NCBI GenBank assembly: GCA_001949185.1
Contig: BDGG01000002.1
Span: forward strand, 5,384,448-5,448,447
Origin: Ramazzottius varieornatus
Taxonomy: Eukaryota; Tardigrada; Eutardigrada; Parachela; Ramazzottiidae
Length of the DNA stretch: 64,000 nucleotides
Reading direction: 5' to 3'
Each line of letters starts with the position of its first letter. The stretch's first letter is position 1. Below, in pieces: positions 12,237 to 22,135 of the stretch. The translations under genes and the position numbers were made by a program. The notes under the pieces were generated by a model that was not told the origin of the DNA, ran no database searches, and saw only the letters and a program-made list of their open reading frames with translations.

Positions 12237-13564
12237 ATGGGAGCAAAAGCGCAAGACTCTCAGAAAAGCCGGCTCGCGGCGGACATGAAGGAGACTACTA
12301 TCGGCGCTGTGGACATGGACGTGAAAACTGTGGACAAGCCGGAAGCCAGCCCAAAAACTCGTTTCCCTGAACACTTCTCCGGACAGCGGGTGAAACCTAC
12401 CTGGAAGGAGACGATATATGGCTTTGGCAAGCACAACTCATGGAAGATCAAATGCGAGCATCACGTTGTAAGTGTGCTTCGCAACAGCGCACCTGTAAAA
12501 CTTCTCAGCGAAGCACTCAAAGGTGTTGGATGGTAATTATGGTGTGTTTATTTGATTCAATCGTTCACGCGCTCTAGCTAAGTTATTTCTCCGATGCTGA
12601 ACTGTTAAGCGCAAGTAATAACCCATGTATGATTTTCCTTGTAGTGAGTTCGACATTTCTCGGCATGTGCTATGCGAGCACTGCGACGAGTCCGTTGGAG
12701 GAGGATTTGATCCTGCAAATCGACAGGTATACTAAGGCTGATGCAATGAGCTTGCGAAACTCCGTTCGCAGTTCTTACCTTATCGGTGACATTGTGTTAT
12801 TGCCTTCCAGATTGTCATTTGTCAGAATGTTTCTACCACGGAAGGAAAAGTCACGAGTGTCTTGGCTCATGAGATGATCCACGCGTTTGATTATTGCCGA
12901 AGTACCTTTGACTTTAGCAATATCGACCACATCGCCTGCTCCGAGGTACGTCTTCGCCGTAGTGCTTGTATAGTCGGGCTTTTATCCATATTGTCCTCGC
13001 GATTACTGCGGAACTCCGGAGACTAAAGCTACGAGTACACTAAGCGGAGTATTCGAAAGCCCTGTGGTTGTTGTAGATCCGTGCTTCTGCGCTGACCCAC
13101 TGCAGCTTCGTAAGTGCCATGTTTCAAGGGACCGCGAAGCCTTGGGATTTCAGGAACACTCATCAGGCAAGTCGAAACGACTGAGTGACGAAAGCAAGAG
13201 CATAGTTTTGGTTCGTGAAAACGCCGGTTTCTGTCAACCATCGGTTTCTCTCAAGCGACGGTGGACTTTGAGGTTAATAACGTTCCGTGCTGTAGGACTG
13301 CGTGAAGATCAAAGCAACCGAATCCGTCATGAGCGCAATGCGAGTACCATTGGATGTGGCCCTGGCATCAGTGGAGAAGGTTTTCCCCAAATGTTATGCT
13401 GATCTGGAGCCATTTGGTCGGATACCCAGAAGAAATTCCCGCGATTGCGATAAGGTATAACGTCATGACCGGCAACCCGGATCTCTTCAGTGACCAATAT
13501 TTAGCGAAGAATCTTATTCTTGCAGGCATATTTTGAAAGGTTTTACTATGGATACGGCTCGTAA
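12237..13564 (+). CDS. ATP23: Mitochondrial inner-membrane metalloprotease ATP23
   Basis: M76-family zinc protease of the intermembrane space; in yeast it processes Atp6 and aids ATP synthase assembly (human homologue XRCC6BP1). Six exons: 12237-12532, 12645-12726, 12811-12945, 13077-13166, 13296-13454, 13526-13564; 266 aa. The catalytic motif HEMIHAFD (HExxH) is followed by FDFSNIDHIACSEIRA. The Cys framework includes CEHCDESVGGGFDPANRQ, QNV and THCSF; the end has EPFGRIPRRNSRD and an aromatic tail. Exon 4 joins exon 5 as FRNTHQ-DCVKIKATESV, matching the family's HHQTCVRDRA, and this needs a CAG|GCAAGT donor, a GC-AG intron. The start has a good context (GAAATGG), with an optional upstream ATG at 12108. 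Confidence 0.9.
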
Positions 13565-14552
13565 CTTCGTACGTGCGATGAAAGGGACGAGTGTAAGAAC
13601 CAAATGACATGGATGTATGATCCCGGAGCTACTCAAGAGTCAAGAGGGACATTTGAATAGCGGACCGGCTTATCGATCTTGTCGACCCTAACAGGGTTCT
13701 TCGATGCGAACGTCTGCTAGAAGCTGTGAACAAATTGTGAATTTTGCATTTTACTTTTTATCCTGTGATCCCTTTGCCGGTTGACCACTTCTCCGATTTT
13801 TCTGCAACTAGGAACAGTTGAGACGGGATGAGTATCAGCTCTTTCGCAAAACTGATTTTAAAAACGTTTGCTTTGCACCGTTTGGGAGTTAGTGTTGCTC
13901 GGAACGAGGGACGGCAGGCGGGGATTGTTGTGAACCCGTGGACACCGGTATAACGCGGTGTATCGTCGCAGCTGCTTTCTTGAAAACCGTTCCGCGCGAG
14001 CTTGTGGACTCAACGAAATACCGGGTATCATAGGCCTGGTCGTCGATTGTGAGACATTTGAATTTTGTAGCCGGTTAGTGCGAGTACGAGGTGCCTCGAG
14101 CGTCTACAGATTCCAGACCTGTGGAAGTGAATAGTTTTCAAATATCAGTCTAATCAATTGGCAGCGGGAGATGGGTTCTTATCCAAAAATCAGATGCCGG
14201 TCAGAATGAGGTGGTAAACGGCCTTGGTGCATCGACGTACGTATAGTAAGGAAGGTTTCTCACAGCTAAATCCGATAAGCTGGAAATCGTCTTGAGATAA
14301 GGGAAATCTTAGCACCCGTCTTTCCAGACGTTCGTGCAATTTTATAGCCCATGTTAAATGACTGACTCGGAAGGTATGGTCTGATAAACATAAGCCACAC
14401 GTTTTCCGGTTGAGTGCATGCAGGGTACACTCGTCGAGTAAGTAACAGCTGTTGCACCTGTCGCGAGCAATCGGATTTCAATGTATCATCACGTTTGAGA
14501 CTTCTACCTTATAAAATATTTCCGGAAAACCTCTTCTCATCCTCGCGGTACG
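13565..14552. other. Intergenic region between ATP23 and sorbitol dehydrogenase
   Basis: Nearly 1 kb that holds the ATP23 3' end and the upstream region of the dehydrogenase. No open frame with family features is seen on either strand. Confidence 0.5.
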
Positions 14553-16965
14553 ATGCCTACCGCTACGGATACCAACTTGTCGGCTGTTCTGTACACAGTG
14601 AAGAACCTGCGCATGGTACGTAAAAAACTAAAAAGAATGGTTTGAATGTGAGGAAGTGAGTGGGAAAATTGCTTGCAAGATGTTCATATTGCAGGAAGAA
14701 CGCCCAATACCTCAGCCGGGCCTCAATGGTAGTTTCCTCAAGCATACTTGATCAAAATTCGAATCTATGGGCTTTTCCTTGCAGAAGTCCAAATCGAGAT
14801 TCAAGCAGTTGGAATCTGTGGTTCAGACGTCCACTATTGGTACGTATGTAGAAGAATAGCGCTTTTTTGGCTTACTTTTTTGCGCATCTCTAGAGCGTCT
14901 CGTCGCGCCACCTCCGTGTTCAGACTGCTGCGTAATCGAACATCATCAGGTGAATCACATCTCTTTTGAACTGCAGGCAAAATGGATCCATCGGTGACTT
15001 TGTTGTGAAAGGTGAGCAAAATAGCTTTTCCCGGTCGGCATAGCCTTGCGTGTTTCGCTCCTCAGTACTGAGACTTTGTGAAATGCAGCACCTATGGTTT
15101 TGGGTCACGAACCTTCCGGCATCGTATCCGCACTTGGAGAAGGGGTCAAGCATCTGAAAGTCGGTGGGTTCCTTACGTCCGGTATCTCGTAAACCCTTAC
15201 CGAACTATCGTATAATCGGATATAATCGGTCTATGATACGGCTCTCCAATAAGAACTTGTGTTTCTTCTGGATTAGGCGATCGCGTTGCTCTGGAACCAG
15301 GTATGCATTGCCGATTTCTACCGTCCGGCTTCCTCATCATATTGCTGTGTTGCTCATGCCGATTTCAACGCATTTCCTGACTCTTGCGTAGGTATTCCAT
15401 GCCGCATGTGTGAGCACTGCAGAGGAGGTACCTACAATCTGTGCCCGGACATCACTTTTTCCGCCACTCCTCCATACCACGGTACGCTATTGCCGCTCAT
15501 ACTGTAGATTGAGACTATGATTTTTCTTCATCTTTCAAATCTGCAGGAACATTAACTAGATACTATGTGCATGCGGCGGATTTCTGCTATAAGTAAGACC
15601 CACCCGCAGTTCGGTGCAATCGGTATACAGTCTTATGGTGTCTGACGATAGGCTTCCGGATCATGTTTCGTTCGAAGAAGGCGCTCTTCTTGAGCCGTAA
15701 GTTCGTAAAAGCTTTCGCAGCTGGTCTTTTCCATGTAATGCATGTATTTAGGCTGGCGGTCGGGGTCCACGCTTGTCGACGTGCGCGAATTGCTCTGGGA
15801 AGCAAGGTTCTCATCACCGGAGCAGGTGAGTTCTTCGAGGTCGCCAGCTCGGTTGTATACTGGCGTGGCTTCCCAGGTTCTTACATTCAGTCCACATCAT
15901 TCATGACACAGTCATATTGTATGTTTCCAGGACCGATTGGTCTAGTATCTCTTCTCGCGGCGAAAGCCATGGGTGCTTCCAACGTTGTGATCACGGGTGC
16001 GAGAGTGCAGAATTCAGTAGAAAATCAGGCGTGTCTGAATGACAATCCCGCTTTCTATTCTAGATATCTCCCCTGGCCGTCTTGCTGCTGCGAAAAAGAT
16101 GGGGGCCGACTTCACGCTTAACGCTGCCGGAAAGGATCCTAAAACATTGGCAACCGAAGTTACCAACTTGCTCGGCGCCATGCCTGATTCATCTATAGGT
16201 TCGTGCCGCGTTCTTTTGCGACAAGAGTTTGTGAACGTCATATGGGACTGTGGTCATAACTTTTCTTACAGAATGCAGTGGTGCGGAAACAAGTACCCAG
16301 CTGGGTATATACGTAAGTGCCATTTAAACTGCCCCCTAACTGAGACCCATCTAACGTCAACTTTCCTCCGAGCTTCAAAAGATCTATAAATAATCGACCC
16401 TCTTGGTGTTCTATCAGGCCAAATAGATACCTAACTTGTTTCGAATGTAGGCAACGAAAAGTGGAGGGACGTTCGTCCTTGTCGGCATGGGCGGACATGA
16501 GGTAAATAATATTTCTTCGGACGGATATCTCCAAATGAAGAACCCCGTTAGGCCAACTGCGCGAAAACTCTCGCACCAGTTGGCATAACGGAAGGCTACT
16601 CACGACTGACCATTTCAACCATGAGCCAAAACAATCAGTCCCACATGATTATTTTCAGGTAACATTACCCTTGATCAACGCCCTCATCCGTGAAGTGGAT
16701 ATTCGCGGGGTCTTCCGTTATGCCAACTGGTAAGAGATTTTTCGCGTTATATCCTTCTGCTTGTCCAGTTCCTCATTTGGCCTGATTTTGCAGTTATCCT
16801 GCCGCATTGGAGATGGTGGCAACCGGTAAAGTGGACGTGAAACCTTTGATAACCCATCACTACAGCCTGGAGCAGGCTCTGGACGCATTTGAAACGACAC
16901 GAACCGGCGCAGGTGGCGCCATCAAAGTCATGATCCACTGTGGTCGCCAGAGTCAGTCTTCATGA
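14553..16965 (+). CDS. SORD: Sorbitol dehydrogenase
   Basis: NAD-dependent zinc MDR enzyme that oxidises sorbitol to fructose in the polyol pathway. Sixteen exons: 14553-14615, 14695-14728, 14785-14839, 14977-15011, 15089-15163, 15277-15300, 15392-15481, 15547-15592, 15652-15696, 15752-15825, 15931-15996, 16064-16198, 16272-16312, 16451-16501, 16659-16729, 16794-16965; 358 aa (human 357). Catalytic zinc ligands are visible in VGICGSDVHYW (Cys), VLGHEPSG (His-Glu) and LLEPLAVG (Glu). The PCRMCEHCRGGTYNLCPD segment keeps the structural-site cysteines. The NAD-binding turn is VLITGAGPIGLVSLLAAKAM. One exon is only 24 bases. The reading frame is intact throughout. Confidence 0.95.
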
Positions 16966-17087
16966 CACCTCTTATCGGAAAACTTTGTTCTTAGTTCTTA
17001 CAGTCCAGATATTCCGAAAGTCTTGCCGCTTTATCTAATGGCTCAGTTACCAGCATGCTTAGTGGAAGTTCCATTGTGCAAAATCTT

Positions 17088-17660
17088 TTAATATATTGAT
17101 GGGAAGATCCGAAGATACAAGGATTGCACGAATGATCTGTCAATGAGCGACAGTTTCGTAACAGATGACAGAAACGAGTTCACTATCCATCCATACAAGC
17201 CGTAGTGAGATTGAGAAGACAAAGTCTTGATGTTCACCGTCAAGGACCTTAGTTCTGCCGTTCTCTCAGCCATGTTCTCTATCCGCCCCTCATTCTTCAA
17301 GCGGTTCGCTTCGATGAGTTTCAAGGTTGTACTCGTTCTCTCATTCATCTCTTGAAGTTCTTCGATTAGTATACCACTAAATATCAAACAGAAAGATCAG
17401 ACTACGACAGTTTGCAAAGGAGAAAAAATTAGAAGTATCTATTTAACTCGTTCTACTGGTTCCACGTTGACGTAAAAATTATTTGCGCTGCTACGAAAGC
17501 TTACCAAACGCATTCGAGGAACCGCTGCCGTTGCACCGTCTCCTGTTGTTCGGCCAAGGACACTGGTATTTTTGCTACGATGATCTTGAAGTTCTGAGTT
17601 TCAGCAATGAAAGATGGCGATAGGAGCAGATGGTTTTCAGACTGCGGGATGACTAAAATC
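17088..17660 (-). CDS. Unidentified candidate gene with a coiled-coil-like C-terminal exon
   Basis: I do not recognise this. Two candidate minus-strand exons, about 17660-17515 and about 17381-17088, join in frame across a GTAAGC donor and an ATTTAG acceptor as FLEC(V)-CGILIEELQEMNERT. The second is rich in Leu, Glu and Arg with heptad-like spacing (LKLIEANRLKNEGRIENM, AERTAELRSL). An acceptor-like CGAAACAG lies just before the first exon, so more exons would be needed upstream and no start codon is assigned. Small lysosome/BLOC-type or kinetochore subunits look like this, but no motif supports a choice. Confidence 0.3.
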
Positions 17661-18310
17661 TGTTTCGCTAGTCTTTAGTTAGTGATGATGAATGTGCTTA
17701 ACTGTTCGAGCAGAGATGGACGAAAATGCTTCTTTTCACTCGTTTCACTTTAAAATCGAAACAAAGCATAGTCTTTCTCGATAGCTCTTTGGGTGCGAGA
17801 AAGCCATTGCAGACAGCGGTCAAAGCTGGAGCCCCAAGCCATTACCATTGTTCGAATTTGGAGGGAGTTGCACTGCACCCCCCCCCCTCAAGGACGGCAG
17901 GCCGCCCTTGTATTTGATTGTTGATTTCGATGTTGCGAAAACTCCTCTAGTCCCTTTAGGATTTTATATGACTTCACTTTTATCCACTGATGTGCTGCTG
18001 AGGCGCGTGTCTGACGGAGCATGGCAAGACAAATGATAGACCATAAGTTTACCGGAACCAGGTCTCCTGTTTAGGGAATCGTGGCATCGAATCCCGGTAG
18101 ACGTGCTTTCTCAAATATTGAGCTAACATGTGTAGTCAATCAATCGAATTGTGGTTCTGTTTCTTTTTCATACCCAAGCCGCGGTGGAGGTTGATTGAAT
18201 GATCTTACTTTTCGGTTAGATTAATAATCTGGTCACGGGATGATTTCGTCATGACGAAAATCTGCCCCATGTTATGCTTTGACGTATGATGTCAAGGATA
18301 CTTCACGGCG

Positions 18311-18337
18311 TCCTTCCTTCCTTCCTTCCTTCCTTCC
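18311..18337 (+). repeat. (TTCC)n microsatellite forming a polypyrimidine tract
   Basis: Near-perfect run of TTCC units directly followed by AG at 18338-18339, about 170 bases before the Nup93 start codon. If that AG is a splice acceptor of a 5' UTR intron, the microsatellite is its polypyrimidine tract. Confidence 0.85.
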
Positions 18338-18511
18338 AGCAACGCGCGCTTCAGCAGCACATCAGTGCTTTTATCTCGACAAAAGTCACGAAGTTTGTGT
18401 TTCTCAGAAAGCTCTGAACCATCTTCTGACGGAGTCCGAGACTAGGCGGTTTCGAGAGTTTGGCGCTAGGCTAGCGGAGATAGCGGCAGAAGAGACGGAT
18501 CAAGAGTGCTG

Positions 18512-21500
18512 ATGGAGTGGATCAAGAGAGAACCTGGACTGTCGAGCGCTTTACTGTCCAGTCCTGGGCGCCAGAGGGAACAGAATTCTTTTTTTTCCAA
18601 GGATGATGCTGGTCAAATCCCCTTCGGAAACGTCAGTGGATCTCAAACCTCAACGGCGGGACACGGTTACTCGTTCAATCAGCTTGCTGCATCACAGGCT
18701 GCGTTAGGCGCGAAAGAAGATCCGCCGGTTGTTTCAAGTAAGAATCAAGCCGTAATAATATGCCGATTGACCGTGTGTATTCCAGACGGTCCAAAACAGC
18801 TTCTTTCAACAGCAAATTACTTGGAGATTACCGAACGTCTGCTGAAACAAGGTTCTCAGTATCAACAAAAGCATGAGAACAATAGTCGGACTCTTGCGGG
18901 GACGCATGTCGCACTCGGTTCGGAACAGCATCCAGAAAGCGTCAAGGTACGTTTCTAACCTGCAAACTGTGAAATGTGAAGTAAACTGCAAGAAGTTGTA
19001 GAGATATCGTGCATCTGAAAAATCACGAGCACATTCTGTTACGGTTTTACCATACATATTGGATTCCGTTTGTTAGATCTGTCTCTTGTGTTTTTCCAGG
19101 ATTTTCTGGATGGCAAACGTCGAGCTGCAGTAGACACGCTCATCCGATCGGAAGAAAATTTCACTGAGCAGAAAAGAAAGATCTACGGATACCTGACACC
19201 GGATGTCGAATGGGAAAAGTTCAAGGAACAGACCATTTCGGCCCACTTAGCAGCTGGCAACGACGGCGTCATCGCTCAACTCCGCAATCAGCGACTACGG
19301 AACGCTGGTAACATGACACTGGGTGCTTCTGGCGACCGAGTCTTAACCAAAGAAGAACACTTGTTCGCCCAAGTTGTAAGCTCGATCTTACACGTGTTTG
19401 CAATCGTTTTCACTTTCTGAATATTAGTCGAAGTTTTCTTCATAGTTGCGTGAATGCAACGACGAAATCATTCGGACGCACAGCCACGTTCCCAACCTAG
19501 CTGATCGTTTTCGCGCGGTGGTACCTTCGTTCCCTCTTCAACAGCAGGAGCCTTTATGGAATCCTCTCGCGGCCATCATTAGTGCCTTACGGGATGAGAG
19601 TCACGCTTTTCTCAGTCAGGAACAGACAGCCTATTACCGACTTTCGGAAAACTTCAACAGACGCGTCATAACCGCAGCCCGGAAGTACCTTGAGAAGAGT
19701 GCCCTGGACACCGCCGAAGAACAGGCGCGGAATCCAGTACGAGACTTCTCTTCAGATACCAAGAACGACCTGAGCGCCGTGGTGGACTACACAAGAATGC
19801 AGATAAGTAGGAGTCGACTGAATACTTCGTCGTCTGGTGGGAACCTGTATGGAGTTCCTGTGTGGGCTTTGCTGTACTACGCGGTACGGATGGGCGCTGT
19901 CAAGACTGCCGTGAAACTGTGGTATGTATCTGTATTGGAGTGAGGGTAACAAGACGAAACCAAATTGGATAAGATTTCTTGTGATTGACACCTAGGCAAA
20001 TGAATTGAACTAGATTGTTATTTCAAGGGGCGCGCGTACTCATTGTGAGGGGCTGGTAATGTGCGCCACCTGGGAAACGCTGTGGTTCAAATCATTTGCC
20101 CAGGTCACAATTGTTTGTTTTGATTTTGCAGTGAGAGAAGTGAAGAGGCACGGGATTTTTCCAAGTACCTCACCGAATACGACCGGAACGACGGATCTCT
20201 CTTGGCCAGTAGTCAGCTAGAACTGCAGACGCTATATCGTAGCCAGCTGACATCGATTGCAAGCTCCGATGTGTACAGGAAGTGTTTGCTGGCGATCATG
20301 TCTCGTTCCGAGTCTGACATAGATCTACCAAGCGTCACGAACTCCGTGAACGACTGGCTTTGGATCAAGCTGGCCCAAGCCGAACCAGCTCTTTCGAGTT
20401 CCTCTTCGCAAAACCTGACGTTGTCCGCACTCCAGCAGATGGTTCTCGCCAAGTTCCCCCCGCAGAAAACCAGCGACACGGAGGCCTTCTTAGCCTTCAT
20501 CCTAACAGGCCAGTTCGAACTGGCGGTTGAAAGGCTTTTTCTCAATGTCAAGTTACGCGCTCATGCTGTAAACATGGCAATCTGCCTCAAACAGGTATGG
20601 CAACAGTTTGGTCTGTCGAGAAACGGAAAAACGACCTTCAATGTCAGTTCTCTCATACACCTCCGTACTCATGTGCTTTGATGACACTACGGCCGGGTGT
20701 ACGCAGGTTGGGAAAGGCGCGATTTCGTAGCATGTCTTGATTGCTCGTTACGTTTGAATTAGGTGAATCTTCTTCTCTTCTCACTGGAACCAAAGATCGG
20801 TGCCGTCCTGGTAGAGAAAGACCCGTTCTTCCTTCTGGATTTCGGTTCGGTAGTCCGCATCTACGTGGACAGTTTCCGCAAGCAGCATATGGACGTGGCG
20901 CTTGAGTACCACTTCCACTTGACTGACAGTCCTTCCGTTCAGTCAACTGTCTACGACCACCATTTCCAGAACTTGTTCGAGTTTTGTCTGTACAAGTTGG
21001 CCAAAGATACCGGCAAGTACACAGAGCTGTTCGGCGAGAAGCTTCAGATGAATACTGCGAATAGGCAGAAGCAGATTGGGAAGGCAGGACTGGTTTCGCG
21101 ACTGTGGCAGGACTCGTCCAACGTCGTTCGAGCTATCGCGCAAGATTTGATCCAGGATGGACGTCTGGCCGATGGGCTGGCTATGCTGGAACTGGCTAAC
21201 CAAGTCAGCGAGGCCTTCCGCTTCCTCCTCAAAGCATTGTCCGATAGTGTTACCTTCCCTAACGCAGCCAAAAACCGCCGTGAACTGCAGCAATACGCCC
21301 AAAGTTTCGTCGAGAAGTATGTAACTTGAACAGAATTTTTGTTGGTCCGTGATGAGACAAATCAGCACTTTTCATCAATACTTCTCGAGGACGTTTTGCA
21401 GGACCGGAACTCCCGAATTGACTGATCAAGTAGCACAAAACGTGTGCCTTCTGCTGGACTTGATTACGTTTTTCGACCTCGTTGAAACACAGGACTACAG

Positions 21501-22058
21501 AAAAGCCATCATCGTAATCCAGAATATAAAAATCCTTCCACTGGAGCAGAAGTTTGTAAAGACGGCAGTAAGTTTTCTGAGTGAAATACACTAATCCAGA
21601 AGCTTACACATGCGTTGATTTATACATTAACTTAGCTGAATTGTGAGAGAGTGTTGCTTCCTGTTGCAGCTGGCAGTCTTCCGGAACGACCTTCTTCCGG
21701 AAGTCAAGGAGTGCATTCCTTACGTCTGCCTACAGTTTATGCATGCGCTCGTTAAACAGTATTCCGACGAGAAAGACCGTTTACTTTGTATGCGATATGG
21801 AGTGGAATCTGGTGCGACCCTTCGTGGCACTTCCCTGTCATCAGCTGGAGCACGGCTCTGCGATGAAATTATCAGCGTAAGATCTTTTTCTCTATCCAAA
21901 TAGCAGCTACTCTTGTCACAGGTATGTCGCGTATTCAGGTACAAACAGGCTACAGGAAGCAAGCAAGAGCGGTTCTTGAATTCGCGAATCAGATACCCGC
22001 ATTTCAACTTCCGGGGCTAGTAGAACTTTTGATCAAGCTGGAATCGACAATTTCCTAG
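18512..22058 (+). CDS. NUP93: Nucleoporin Nup93 (Nic96 family)
   Basis: Scaffold nucleoporin of the inner ring of the nuclear pore. Nine exons: 18512-18737, 18786-18946, 19100-19375, 19446-19921, 20132-20594, 20763-21316, 21402-21567, 21670-21876, 21939-22058; 882 aa (human 819). Family segments are YGVPVWALLYYAVRMG (human HPVWALIYYCMRCG), SVNDWLWIKLAQ, LTGQFELAVERLFLN, SVVRIYVDSFRKQH, NVCLLLDLITFFD and the C-terminal YRKQARAVLEFANQIPAF. The helical solenoid starts around residue 330. The N-terminal ~150 residues are divergent and Ser/Gln-rich, so the start (first in-frame ATG after a stop) is tentative. Intron 4 (19922-20131) contains an inverted-repeat element. The stop is only 77 bases from the stop of the convergent GalNAc transferase. 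Confidence 0.9.
19990..20105. mobile_element. Short inverted-repeat (MITE-like) element in a Nup93 intron
   Basis: Ends are ACCTAGGCAAATGA and TCATTTGCCCAGGT, inverted repeats differing at one base; the interior keeps the family core TTCAAGGGGCGCGCGTA and GTGCGCCACCTGGGAAAC. Removing 116 bases leaves a 94-base intron. Related copies lie at 26712-26822, 61575-61675 and 62168-62284. Confidence 0.75.
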
Positions 22059-22135
22059 CCGAAACTTTCTTTTCTTTACTCTCTAACACAGTATTTGACT
22101 ATTCCAACAGTTTTTTCTTATTTTGCGGGCCTTAT

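Larger units (their letters stand above)
16966..18511. other. Intergenic region with a candidate coiled-coil gene and a TTCC microsatellite
   Basis: Holds the unidentified minus-strand candidate at about 17088-17660, a poly-C run near 17877-17888, and the TTCC repeat at 18311-18337 that ends in an AG acceptor. The frame between 18340 and 18508 is open in a different phase from Nup93 and may be part of its 5' UTR. Confidence 0.4.

Noticed and set aside
12629-12877. Plus-strand frame starting in an ATP23 intron
   Set aside because: Wrong frame of ATP23 exon 2; the right frame gives CEHCDESVGGGFDPANRQ.
18060-18110. TCGAATCCCGGTAGACG, suggestive of a tRNA T-arm
   Set aside because: No matching acceptor stem, A box or anticodon arm could be folded around it.
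20943-21368. 141-residue minus-strand frame
   Set aside because: Antisense shadow of a conserved Nup93 exon.
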